The notes below the pieces were generated by a model. The model saw nothing but the letters and a program-made list of their open reading frames with translations, did not search any database and had not been told where the DNA came from. Positions 24,101 to 33,300 of a stretch of 64,000 nucleotides of DNA are shown here, one piece after another. This DNA comes from Sipunculus nudus (taxonomy: Eukaryota; Annelida; Sipuncula; Golfingiida; Sipunculidae): the NCBI GenBank assembly GCA_026874595.1, contig CM049306.1, positions 101,133,142 to 101,197,141 of the forward strand. Direction: 5' to 3'. Both the position numbers and the translations under genes were made by a program. Positions within the stretch are counted from its first letter, which is position 1; each line of letters opens with the position of its first letter.

Positions 24101-24705
24101 CAACATAACTTCTTTAGGACAGTAGTTTTTGTTGACTAAAACAGCAGCCTGAATTGCAACTTCCCTCCAATAAGAGTATACTCGCTAGAATGTTTACTGT
24201 CAGCATTACAAGAACATGTAATTTAACTGTGTTGTTTTTTTACAGCTTTACCTCGCTGGGGAGTGAGTATAGAATTCGGTCTACATGGACGAGTTTATGG
24301 GTGTATACGGACAGAAGTAATGATGTTTAGGATTAATGTACGACTCCGAGTAATGGAGAAGTAAGAGGCATGTCAATGTCATATCATCAGGCATGTCATG
24401 GCTTATGTTGATTACTACTAAAAAGAGACGGTCCAGTCAGTTTAGAACCATCATGGAAATGAAGACTGGATTCTTTACTCGGGCCTTTGCGGGTACTTTA
24501 CAAATGTTTCCTCATGATACTTACCAAGTCCACATCTTCCCAGAGGAATTGCTTTGAGCTGGATGGGAGATGGACATTGGAACCCGCTCTGTGTCAGTCC
24601 GGCCAGTACCTCATCTGACAGCATCAAACTGGAGAACTCGACTGTGTCCTGGACCTGCACGTCAGCCGTACGAGGCTTACTCTTAAAGTCATGAGCAGTC
24701 TGCAT
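1017..24705 (-). CDS. DDX20: DDX20 / Gemin3 DEAD-box RNA helicase (complete, 10 coding exons)
   Basis: ATP-dependent DEAD-box helicase. In animals Gemin3 is a core SMN-complex subunit used in Sm-core snRNP assembly. The model is join of complement 24705-24525, 23607-23513, 23108-22940, 20844-20733, 19856-19714, 13655-13517, 12787-12646, 5109-5004, 4357-4256 and 3142-1017. All junctions are GT-AG and keep frame, giving 1104 codons plus TAA (human is about 824 aa). Motifs in order: Q-motif region with [14 protein letters not shown] (about 46-59), Walker [37 protein letters not shown] and [10 protein letters not shown]. The C-terminal extension, mostly in the single 2.1-kb last exon, is longer than in vertebrates. 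It has a Ser-rich stretch (about 690-709), an acidic stretch (about 715-744), a Tyr-rich stretch (about 893-1000) and a Gemin3-like aromatic C-terminus. Introns 5 (6 kb) and 7 (7.5 kb) are repeat-filled. The identity is strong; the SMN role is inferred from the family. Confidence 0.95.
3376..4288 (-). repeat. 44-bp tandem array (about 21 copies) of the DDX20 exon 9/intron 9 splice donor
   Basis: On the minus strand each 44-bp unit reads as an exon-like part (AATACCTGTATCAAACCACT then CCCAG) and an intron-like part (GTAAGTCTGTTGTCCTTGT). Counting units from 3376 gives about 21, the last being the real exon 9 end at 4256-4288. The exact string CCCAGGTAAG occurs in at least seven units and near variants in others. 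Units at 3769-3900 and 3901-4032 form a nearly identical 132-bp higher-order duplication. The exon part encodes a conserved Gemin3 segment (NTCIKPLP), so the exon copy is most likely the founder. Confidence 0.95.
4256..4357 (-). CDS. DDX20: DDX20 coding exon 9; its donor seeds the 44-bp array
   Basis: The 102-nt exon starts [16 protein letters not shown] and ends [10 protein letters not shown] (the Asp is completed in exon 10), matching the end of the Gemin3 helicase core. The genuine donor is CCCAG|GTATG. The last 25 exon bases and the first 19 intron bases form the unit repeated tandemly through the adjacent intron (3376-4288), so this exon end is itself the first copy of the array. Confidence 0.92.
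5004..5109 (-). CDS. DDX20: DDX20 coding exon 8 (motifs V-VI)
   Basis: The 106-nt exon begins [19 protein letters not shown] and ends [10 protein letters not shown]. It completes motif V and holds motif VI with the arginine fingers. The acceptor is ATTTCAG and the donor TTTG|GTATGT. Confidence 0.94.
5923..8433. mobile_element. Putative 2.5-kb DNA transposon flanked by about 33-bp inverted ends
   Basis: The left end (AGGC, A-tract, CTTTGTTTCCGGT) and the right end (ACCGGAAACAAAAG, T-tract, GCCT) are inverted copies. The left side shows a further inverted GGGTCGGT motif nearby. No transposase is recognisable between them, and no convincing target-site duplication was found. The interval lies in DDX20 intron 7. 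It could also be two independent copies of a short repeat in opposite orientation. Confidence 0.4.
9060..12355 (+). repeat. Hairpin-ended repeat with a duplicated core, split by a pogo-like insertion
   Basis: Two copies of a core (about 9100-9775 and 9765-10049 continued at 12041-12240) share GGCAAAATTTAAGGTAC and AGGCAG with CTGAAGTGTAA. The right end has a GGAC tract (12281-12300) and a hairpin TAGCTCAG..CTGAGCTAAAA at about 12320-12354, as in family A. Lies in DDX20 intron 7. The second core is interrupted by the element at 10050-12040. Confidence 0.65.
10050..12040. mobile_element. Pogo/Tc1-mariner-like DNA transposon, about 1.99 kb, with TA target duplication
   Basis: Terminal inverted repeats of about 23 bp: the left begins CCGTAAAAGTCATTGCAGAA and the right, reversed, begins CCATAAAAGTCGTTGCAGAA. 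Both are flanked by TA (10048-10049 and 12041-12042). Subterminal AAGTCGCACCC motifs occur at both ends, a style common in pogo-superfamily elements. The uninterrupted paralogous core at about 9348-9365 gives the approximate empty site. Open frames at 11133-11387 and 11396-11623 are not recognisable as a DDE transposase, so it is decayed or non-autonomous. Confidence 0.7.
12646..12787 (-). CDS. DDX20: DDX20 coding exon 7
   Basis: The 142-nt exon encodes [20 protein letters not shown], then [20 protein letters not shown] and LISTDV. It covers motifs IVa and the first half of V. It ends in phase 0 at GTT|GTAAGT, followed by a 7.5-kb intron. Confidence 0.93.
13517..13655 (-). CDS. DDX20: DDX20 coding exon 6 (motif IV)
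   Basis: The 139-nt exon starts [11 protein letters not shown] and ends [13 protein letters not shown] (Arg split with exon 7). LVFSN is motif IV at the start of the second RecA domain. The acceptor is TTTCAG and the donor CTCAG|GTGCGT. It lies 6 kb from exon 5 across repeat-filled intron 5. Confidence 0.93.
14110..14675 (+). repeat. Dispersed repeat remnant with a 24-base C run
   Basis: A poly-C tract at 14146-14169 is followed by GGGGC and by sequence related to 18920-19480 (CACACCAAAATTCAGGCC) and 16790-16960 (AGGTCAAGATCACCCATCTT). Part of the repeat fill of DDX20 intron 5. Confidence 0.6.
14676..16707 (+). repeat. Family B hairpin-ended element with about 285-bp DR1-bearing tandem core
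   Basis: Starts CTAGACATTTCTTGGCACC, where GGCACC-GCA-GGTGCC is a hairpin, followed by TATCCCCAGACA and a C tract. About five core units follow, and it ends with a GGCGGCGG stretch and the hairpin GTATCCCCCGAC-TTT-GTCTGGGGATAC at about 16678-16702. Perfect AGGTCAnAGGTCA-type sites (minus strand) lie at 14881, 15167, 15448, 15737 and 16027, one per core unit. In DDX20 intron 5. Confidence 0.75.
16979..18536 (+). repeat. Family A element with about four 340-bp core units
   Basis: Starts at the palindrome TGACCCATGGGTCA (16981-16994), runs through core units beginning near 17160, 17505, 17844 and 18180, then a GACA/GACG tract (about 18451-18485). It ends at the hairpin TAGCTCAGCATGACT..AGTCAGCTGAGCTA (about 18502-18534). 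Non-coding; in DDX20 intron 5. Confidence 0.75.
18540..18920 (+). repeat. Family C repeat fragment
   Basis: Shares its core with 16708-16975 and, in reverse, with 41058-42085 (GTTTTGTGAAAATCCACACA; TATCCCGCTCACAAGG). Ends with a GACGGACGGACAG tract and the hairpin TAGCCCATCAGCC..GGGCTA. Confidence 0.65.
18920..19480 (+). repeat. Family D repeat with two hairpin ends
   Basis: Two core copies (CACACCAAAAATCAGGCCAA at about 19058 and 19239) and two copies of a terminal module (GGAATGACGGA, then ATGCCCCGGCCAC-TTT-GTGGCGGGGGCAT at about 19348 and 19439). The ends are stem-loops, as in families A-C. Confidence 0.6.
19714..19856 (-). CDS. DDX20: DDX20 coding exon 5 (SAT motif)
   Basis: The 143-nt exon reads [20 protein letters not shown], giving motif III (SAT), followed by MRNPTFVRL and SITDPALLG, matching the end of the first RecA domain and the linker. 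The donor is TTAG|GTGAAG. Confidence 0.93.
20733..20844 (-). CDS. DDX20: DDX20 coding exon 4 (DEAD box)
   Basis: The 112-nt exon encodes [13 protein letters not shown], then [16 protein letters not shown], so it contains the catalytic DEAD motif (II). It ends with two bases (AA) that form an Asn codon with the first base of exon 5. The donor is CAA|GTAAGG. Confidence 0.94.
20941..22561 (+). repeat. Family B element, second copy, with about 330-bp core units
   Basis: Starts CTAGATATTTCTTGGCACC with the GGCACC/GGTGCC hairpin and a C tract. It has about four core units, each with AGGTGGCGCCACCTG near 21240, 21562, 21893 and 22223, then GGCGGCGGCG and the terminal hairpin GTATCTCCAGAC-TAT-GTCTGGCGATAC at about 22530-22557. 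Sits in DDX20 intron 3. Confidence 0.75.
22940..23108 (-). CDS. DDX20: DDX20 coding exon 3 (motif Ia, GG, TPG)
   Basis: The 169-nt exon starts [15 protein letters not shown] and carries PTREIA (motif Ia), FIGG and IGTPG (motif Ib region). Gly is split with exon 4. The acceptor is CTTCAG and the donor CCAG|GTCAGT. Confidence 0.93.
23513..23607 (-). CDS. DDX20: DDX20 coding exon 2 (Walker A)
   Basis: The 95-nt exon completes a split Asp codon and reads [16 protein letters not shown], so it holds helicase motif I (ATP phosphate binding). The acceptor is TTTCAG, the donor is CAG|GTAAGG, and it ends in phase 0. Confidence 0.94.
24525..24705 (-). CDS. DDX20: DDX20 coding exon 1
   Basis: The ATG is at 24705-24703 with A at -3. 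The exon encodes 60 residues plus one base and contains the Gemin3-type Q-motif region ([14 protein letters not shown], then [14 protein letters not shown]). The donor reads CTTG|GTAAGT. An upstream ATG at 24712 opens a 7-codon frame that ends inside this exon. Confidence 0.93.
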
Positions 24706-24712
24706 CGTTCAT
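24689..24712 (-). promoter_or_regulatory. Upstream ORF overlapping the DDX20 start codon
   Basis: On the minus strand an ATG at 24712-24710 opens seven codons ending in TGA at 24691-24689. It overlaps the main ATG (24705) in another frame. It matters only if the transcript starts upstream of 24712, which the sequence cannot show. Confidence 0.4.
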
Positions 24713-25352
24713 TATGGGTAGTACGTCAACAGTAACGCACACATACCTCATGCGCGGGTCCACTCCAGCCGCAGTCACAACGCAAGTGCTTGGAAACGGC
24801 AAAATAGTCTGTCAAGTTTTATAAAGTGTAGTCGTACATATTGTCTCTTGTCTGTTCGGGTGTTCTCCGATCAAAATAAAATCAATAAAATCATGTTCAG
24901 CTAGTTAAACATGTCATGTGTGCTATCACAAAAGTATTTCTACGGCAAATCTGTCTTCGCCTTTCTCGGATACCTGGGAGGAAACAGTCCCTAAGACTAA
25001 TTAATTAAGGTGACACCTGCAGTCTGCAGTACGTATTGGTAATTATCAGTGAAACTTATGTGTAGTTTCAAAACGTAAATTAACAACTAAATTCAGCAGA
25101 TTTAATCATTATTTAAGTACCGCAGGTAAAAATTAAAAGCAATAATTTCCCGGAAAAATAAATCACTATGATTTATCACGAAATAATGGAACTGTATAAT
25201 CAAATTGAATTAATCATTGAAATTTAAAATAAATATTTCATATATATTTTAATGTTTTTCAATTATGTTAATTATGAATGAATTAAAGTGCATTTAGAAG
25301 GCCATGATTCTTTCTTGGTATGTTAATTTTTATATCCACCAAACACATACTT

Positions 25353-25553
25353 CATTACCTCCGCCAAGGAGATCATGTTTTTGCTGGCGTTGGTTTATTT
25401 GTCTGTTTGTCTTTTAGAAAAATTACTAACAATTGATATGGATCCGGCTCAACATCTGGATCGAGGATTTTTTTAAGGAAAAAATGTTTGCATTTCTTAA
25501 TATATGCCATTTGGCGGAGATCTGCGCTCTCTGAGTGCTTTTCTAGTTTTTTA
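25353..25553 (+). repeat. Short repeat with CTCCGCCAA/TTGGCGGAG inverted ends
   Basis: Begins ACCTCCGCCAAGGAGATCAT and ends TTTGGCGGAGATCTGCGCTC, then a CTGAGTGCTTTTCTAGTT tail. From memory, very similar strings are scattered through genomes of several marine animal phyla; this was not checked by search. No coding capacity. Confidence 0.5.
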
Positions 25554-26875
25554 GGTACATAATATATGTATAATAATATTAATGTTACATGCTTGATGAA
25601 TGAATATCAGGGGCGAGCTTCTGATGACATGAACAAATTATTGGTTAAAATTTCACTCAAATATCACTAAAATTTCCAACAGGGTCTATATTACTCGCCC
25701 TACATTATCCCTGATGAAAATTACTGAATTTATATATGCTTTAAAATGGAGCCATTTACGAAATTGATCAAAATATAACCACCATTTATATAAATCTTCA
25801 GCTCTATATACGTAAATGAAATCTCAATCAGTGTATAAAAACATTTAATATTAGGCAACAATAAATGTTTTCTTAGGCACCGCACGAGTCAATATTGATC
25901 TCATAGCGCATCAAAAATGTTCATTAAATGTTTGAACTTCACTGGAAATTAATTTATTTTCAGCTTGGAATTTTTTTACATGAAAAAAATAGAGTAAAAT
26001 TACGATAATTTTCGTTTGTTGTAATATTCCTTTACCTGTTTAGCAGAACACATATATGTTATTATCACTGATTCTCCTGATCATATATATAAGGGTTTTT
26101 TCGACAACTTGTAATAAAATGATAAAAAAAAATCGTTCTCCGGCACTGATTTATGAAAACAGTGCTAGATAACCAACATCTTTGTGTTAGCCAAATTAAT
26201 AAAGCCATTCTTACAACTTTCTACGGATATAAATACAACGTAAATGTATCAATGTCAAACTGCTTTTAATATTGTACATAGGCCTACAGCAATTGAAATC
26301 TCGTTGTGTGGAACTCCTAACGTTATAACACGCGCTTTGGTGCCGAAAACTGATCAAAGACTTCGATTTCTGAAGTAAATTTATTGCATGTTCGATATAG
26401 TTCACTCGCTCGTGTCGAAAAAAGTTAAGGTTCGGGGCCTGTCTATTGAATTATTTGAAATCGGGAAACCATAAAGTGTATTTAGATTTGTGTGTGGAAA
26501 TTAAAGAACACCACTTGTTACATTGACTGTTAGCTATACAATCAAATTAGTAGGCCTATTTGATGAAGGAAAATATGGTGCGAAATTCCATGTTAATCGT
26601 CATTCCAAATCTAAGACTGATAATGAAAAAATAAAAGAATTAATATTATATGGGAGAAATTCATATGTTTATATATATATATATATATTATAAATTTCTC
26701 CCATCTTCATGACAGAAAGGGAGATTAGATATAAAAAGTACGTCTTATCACGATTTATTGCAAAAAAAAAAAATGATGACCTGTACCATGCAGTTCTTCA
26801 TCTGATAAATTCTAGAAACAATCTAAAAGTGTTGTATATAGTTATAACAGGTACCATGTCCTAATGCACATGTCT

Positions 26876-26879
<4 letters not shown>

Positions 26880-26932
<53 letters not shown>
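26880..26932. repeat. TA dinucleotide microsatellite
   Basis: About 26 uninterrupted TA units upstream of twinfilin; a shorter run lies near 26672-26690. Confidence 0.95.
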
Positions 26933-26938
<6 letters not shown>

Positions 26939-27310
26939 AACGAATAAAGTTATAATTTTCTCTTAAAATTTAATTTAATCACCCAAAATATACACACTTC
27001 TTCATGATAAAACAAAACTGTTAATAGTACAGAACAAATTTAAAATCTGTTGGACAAATCATGCAAGGATTCATCGCGAAACATATATAAACGCTAAAGC
27101 AAAAGTATTTTTTTTTTCGGAAATATATGCGCCCCTTTGTCCAATTACAGGTGCTGAAAGAGAGTGAGTACTGTATGGAGCGCCCCCTGTTGGCGGTGAT
27201 CTACAATTCAGGGAGTTTCTGACTTCCTGTACCCGGAAACACCCGGCGACTGTTTGGTTTGGGACTTTTGGGCATAAACAGCGATCTCATATTGGTGTTA
27301 CGGCAAGAAA

Positions 27311-27335
27311 ATGTCTCACCAGACAGGCATATCAG
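27311..27335 (+). CDS. TWF1: Twinfilin coding exon 1
   Basis: 25 nt encoding MSHQTGIS plus one base; good start context (AAGAAAATGT). The donor is TCAG|GTAATT. Too short for ordinary ORF calling; recognised by the twinfilin N-terminus. Confidence 0.92.
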
Positions 27336-30300
27336 GTAATTACACCCCTCTAACGCAGTGATCTGATTAAATTTTCAGTATACCTTGCATAACTGATGAT
27401 ATTTATATACCTGGCCGACGCTGTGACTGGTAGTGGTAGAGTTATTTTGACGTGACTGGGAGATGGGCGGACAGGTCTGTCAGTGTCCGGCTTGTCTAGG
27501 ACGCTGTCATTCTCACTGATGCCTGGTTTACACTCTGCATATTGGATTGTCCTGGATGGTCTCTTATCTTTACAGATCCATGCCCCACCAGAACCCATCC
27601 CTCAAACACGCCAATACGGACAATCTTTCAGGATACCTCCGAGGCTTATTTTCCCTTATTTTAATTAATTTCACGAATATCCTATAGAAAAAAAAATGGT
27701 GACACCTGTGTGTACTAACCTGCTAACACTCTTAGTAACACTAACAGTCGTATATTCCAGCTGCTTTTTATCCTGATTTTGCTATTTATTTTTATCAGTC
27801 TTACTTTTTTTTAAATATTCATTTTATATTTTTGAGAGTGTACAGAATCTAGTCTGCATGGGAGACATGAAAAATTATTGAAGTTTTTTGTTTCTGTTCT
27901 CCATTTTCTGTGTTACATTTTAGTATGTTCTGTAACCTACACTGTCTAACCTTGGTTGTTTCTACAATCAGAAACTTGAGAAAAATATGTGAACTATTAG
28001 TACATTTAGAATAACATGCAAAGATGTGATGGAACAGAACAGGATTCGAACCACAGACAGCATGCTTATAAGCTTTCTGCGTAACCAACTGTGACATGAA
28101 GGTGACGAAAGCTGGGATATTTAAGTCTATTAAAATTATTTAACCTGAGTAACTATGCCAATGTCCACCAGAGGTCACTGTGCTTTAGTGGTTGATTCAG
28201 TAATTGTGCATTTTAGCGGGTTTTAGTAAAAGGCATATTTTAACCAATTTCAACACATTATTTCCAAATTTTGTTTATTATATAATAAGGAGAAATGTTT
28301 ACTTATATAAGAATAAGGCTTTATTAAAGTGTTTGATAACTGATACATTTTAGATATAATGAGCAAAAATGCTTAAATATAGCTTGTTTCCTTGGTGACG
28401 TTAACATCACTTGCTTCTTAAGAACATCATAGGTCATTCACTCCTTGTAATAAAGCCTGCACTGAAAAAGTAATGCACTGAAAAGATAAAAAACAAACCA
28501 ATGGGCAAAGATCAAAGATTAACTTCAGGGAACCTCCATTCATGTGGATTAGCAGGTCCTTTGAGCCAGTTACAAGGGCCCAGCTAGAACTAGGGTTGGC
28601 CCAGGGTATGCCGAAACCACCAGTCAGTATGAACCAATAAAACAAACAGTGAGTCCATAAAAGTAACCACAACTTTATGCATGGGCATTCAGCTGACTGG
28701 TCAGCGTAGGTCAAGGAGTAGCACTAAGAGTGGCTGCATCAGGCAGGTCAGGTTATTTGTAATATATCACTTTGGTCAGATAAAACTGCCCGTAATCTGT
28801 AATAGGCAGGTGGTTGTGTTTCACAGGGTTTATCTATAGAAAATAAAATGGAATTTGGAAAGGGACTAATATCCAGTGGTCGTAATAGCCAGTTGCCTGC
28901 ATTTAACAGGTGGTCTTTCAGACAGGTTGGACTTAACTCCTAAAGATTCCTGAAATCAAGTACCATAGCTTATGCAACAACCATGAACCTCTCACTTTAA
29001 TAATAATTGTTCCTTGAATGCAAAGCAGGTAGTGCTTCACTATAGATAAACCAAAATTACCTGGTATATTCTTATTCACTGGTGAAATGCATCTACAGAG
29101 TAAATAAAAGGGAGATTTAATACATAGGTATAAGGCAAAATAAAAGTGTGTGTGTTTCAGGCACTTTTTTACAGAAATCAGTGTAGGCAGGCAATATTTT
29201 ATTTTTTACCTTTTAATGAAATGTTATATGATCAGGGAAAACATGAAAATAAAATAATTGTCCCTCAACAAAAAAAGCACTAGTGCTACATAACAAAGGA
29301 AATCTGATCAAAAATCTTCTTGAAAGGTTTTTTGTGGGGGGGGGGGTAAATTAATGAGGGTGGTGCCTGAGAACCATACCTTTTATTTTTTGGGCCTAAT
29401 GAGGCTGCTGTTGCCACCTCAGGCATTGAACCTTTCCTTTCTGGACCCCTATTCTTGTAAATATCAAAAATGTAATAATTATTTTTTTTTTCAAGAAACT
29501 AAACTTTGTGCAACACCCATTTGCCCTGGTTGCATGAAGTTTATTTCTATATATTCACTGCTGTAACAATATCAGCTACTCTCATTCTAATTTGTTGAAT
29601 ACAAGATAAGCTGGTGTATGTTTGACGTGTTCTATTTATGCTCATACAATTGCATGAAACAAGTCTCTGAACCAAAGGACCCAAACTCAATTTACAATGT
29701 TCATTTCATTTATGAGCCCTATAACAACTTCTTTACCACCAGGTATACCTGTCTTTCCAGGTTCTGATGAGCTGAAGCAGTTCATCGCCACTTGTAAAGG
29801 AGGAGATGTCAGGACAATGAAGATCAAGATCGAAGATGGTAAGAAAAATCTGTCTGTAGACCATTCCCACCATACTTTTGACATCTGTTGGCATCAAATG
29901 ACTCTGTGTTTTGGTTCATTACTGTGACTAAAAGTCATATATACAATATATATAAATCATCAAAGCGTAAAACTTAAAAAAAAATTTTTAAAGGTAAGTT
30001 TTACATCGGAGTCTGTGGATGATATCAGGCTTGCACACAACACTCACACACAAGAGACAGTGCTTGCATCAAGTGGTATGCACATATAAAAGATATGTTG
30101 TGCAATGAAAGACATTCAGATTATTACCAAACAAAAGTAATACCCAGCCTCCTGGGATATTTACAAATTTACCTGGCTCTGGCCATTGCACAAACACATC
30201 ATGATCCAAAGTGAGACTTTAGTCATTGTTGGAAGTCCTGTATGATATTTGCTCATCCAATTGAAAAACAAATTCTGAATAAATGTTTCATATCTTTTGT

Positions 30301-33300
30301 CATTTGCTTTAATCTTGTTGATATTTATTGCAGAGAAGTTGGTGCTTGGCAACAGTTTACCTCCACAGGGAACCTGGGAAGATGGTATCTTTTCTGTGAT
30401 AAGAAAAAATATTTTACTTATAATATAACCATAAAATAAGTCCATTACACCAAGAAAGGGATCTCAGATCAATAACTACCTACTTAAACACACTCTACAC
30501 AGGATAATTGATGTGGGCTTATACATTTTCTTTATCTTTTTACCTTCTTATTTGTCTGTTTTACTTTCTTTTCACTTTTTATATTCTTTTTATAGATACA
30601 GAAACAAAACATGTTCAACATTGTATAATGCCCCTTAATTGTTAGAGATAAGAAATGATTTTTTAGCTCAGCTGACTGTAAGTTATCTGAGCTATAGCGA
30701 TCACTCTTTGTCCGTCGTCCCTCCGACTATCCAGCCATCTGTCCGTTCACAGGGCACAAATCGTAACTGCTGAACCTGGAATCTTCTCACTTGACATCCA
30801 TGGAGGTCCATGAAAAATCTCCCTGGAACCCTGAATTTAGATCTCTGTTACCCATATCCTCCGAGCTATTAGGTTTAAAAGTACCCCCTCAGAATAATGG
30901 AAAATTTGATACAAAAGCTCAACTATCTGAACAACTTATGCATTGATCACCATGCAAGATTCTTTGCAATCATATTGGTCATGAAGATTTTCATCAGTTT
31001 ATGCAGACTAGTGGCACCACCTGTATTTTTTTTTCTAATTTTTTACACATTTTTTCCTCTATTTCTGAGACCTTCAAAGATGCAGTCATCTGTTAAAAGG
31101 GCACAAATAGTAACTGCTGGACTTGGAATCTTCTTACTTGACATGCATGGAGGCCCATGAGAAGTCGCTCTGAAACCTGAAATTAAGACACTGTTACCCA
31201 TATCCTCCGAGCTATGGGGTCAGAGTACTCCCAAGAATAATGTAAAAATTGATACAAAAGCTCAAAGTATTTGAATAACTAATGCATTGATCACCATGAT
31301 TCTTTGCATGCATATTTATTATGGAGTGTTTCATCAGTGTCTGCAGCTTGAGCTAATATGCATGAATGATGATGCCACCTACATTATCTAAATTAGATGC
31401 CTGTGCAAGGACATATTGTCAACATGTCATTCAGCTGAGCATCATGACCCACGGGTCATTTGTTTTATGAGACAGAAAAGGTAATGGTAGTAGTCCATGT
31501 TTTGAATGGCCTTGACCTTTGTCAGACTACGACCGCCAGGTGTTGCGACAGCTGGAGGACAAGATGCCATGTTACATATTTTACCGACTTGACAGCAAGA
31601 ACCCATCAGGATATGAGTGGGTCTACATCAGCTACTCACCAGACTACTCACCAGTAAGTATAAATTGGAGTATATATCTTAATATTCAGATTGAGGCCTT
31701 GTCTGATGTTATAAATACACAAGGATATTATCCGTTATTATTTAGCACTCAAAGAAGTTTAATTTTCATTCTAAATCAACTGATGATGCCGCAAATTCAC
31801 CCACTGGATAGGGAAACCCCTGATTAGTTTCTTACTGATCATGCTTGTGATAGCGCCTTGAAAAATAATTTCAATTTTATTTTAAATTATATATTTTTGG
31901 GGAGATACCTGTGATTGCCTTCTTATTTGCAGGGGTTTCATATTTGTGATATTCACAGTCGCTCTATGACTGCAATATTGAAACCACACAGTTTTGAATG
32001 CATACCTGGCCATGAGCATTAATTTCAGACACTGCCGATTAATGGCTACAGTTGTGATTAATCTTCAGCCACATAGTGATGTCCATTGAGCCTGATGTAT
32101 TTACTTTAAGTGATTCAGGGAGAATAACGGGGCTCATCGAGCCTGGTGTATTTACTTTTAGTGATACAGGGAGAATAACAGGCCCATTTATAATAGTATT
32201 GGTTGGCTTAGATGCAAATACTGTTTTTCATGCTGCCCAGCACATGACTGGGAAGTGTCAGTGCCTGCCCAGGAATAATATTTAAAAGCTGTGAAAAAAA
32301 ATACATGCGTGTAAGTTTATCTTGCAGTGTTTTATTGGTATTACTAACAGTGACCCCTTTCAGATATATCTGAAATGTATGTGCCAACCTAGATGACATC
32401 CAGTGGCGCTTAAAATGAATATTTAATAGAAGGTACTCTTTCACTTTGTGCCGTTTTTAGTTAATGTTAATGAATTAATTAATAAAATTTGCTACCAAAA
32501 GTAATGAACGTAGCTGCTAGGGTAGGGCCATCTTGTCTCTGTATAAAGGACTAATGCTGATGTCACTACATAAATCATATGACACACCAGACAATGTTTG
32601 ATTGGCTAGTGATGATGAATGCATATTTTACTATATTTGACTGGTCACAGTTTATGATGGGGACAAATTGCCATAGAATAGTGCAATCTGATGTTTAGCC
32701 TCAGATTTTAACTACAAAAAACTGATTACGGGCCCTTCTTTCACCCATATGGAAGCAATTTGCAACATGAAGGCACTAAAATTATTCTGAGCACATCCCT
32801 GCCTTTGATGCTGCAACAAGGGGGGCTACATACAGCAGTACAGGTGTCCCTTGTTGTTTGCTTCATGTCTTTTAATAAACACCAACAGGAGTAAGAAATG
32901 CTTATCAAGGCAGTTACAAAAACAAACAGGAACCAAACTTATTACACAGTTATGTAGTTTCAGGTTGGTTTCTTACACTGGTACTGTCATGTGAGAGCCT
33001 TGGCCCTGAACTAGTGGGGGTCAATGCTTCCTGCATGCGCATGCTTCCGCCCAGCTGTCAATGGATGCCCAAACATGCAATATGCAGGTAGAGAAATAGT
33101 AGGCCTAGATGATAGTGAAATCAGCAGTTTATGAAATAATTTGGCACTACAGTTTATAATTTCATATTTGATAAATGAAATATACTACTACTCATGATAG
33201 AGCGCGAAAAAGGAACCTCATGAAACTTTTAAAATGAAAAAAAACTGGAAAATTCAGCCCTGCAGATATAAAAGCATCCACAGTATTTTGATTGCATGTC

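Larger units (their letters stand above)
24706..27310. promoter_or_regulatory. Shared upstream region between divergent DDX20 and twinfilin
   Basis: 2.6 kb separate the two start codons. The end next to twinfilin contains ETS-like cores (ACTTCCTG near 27221 and CCCGGAAAC near 27232); no TATA box at a fixed distance is obvious on either side. The middle is AT-rich and holds the repeat at 25353-25553 and a TA microsatellite at about 26880-26932. Promoter function is inferred from position only. Confidence 0.45.

Noticed and set aside
28035-28097. Functional tRNA gene on the minus strand
   Set aside because: A and B boxes are visible but a full cloverleaf with paired acceptor arms is not; a SINE head is more likely.
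29743-29760. Upstream acceptor as the main twinfilin exon 2 start
   Set aside because: It would add six residues not present in the conserved N-terminal alignment; kept as a possible alternative only.
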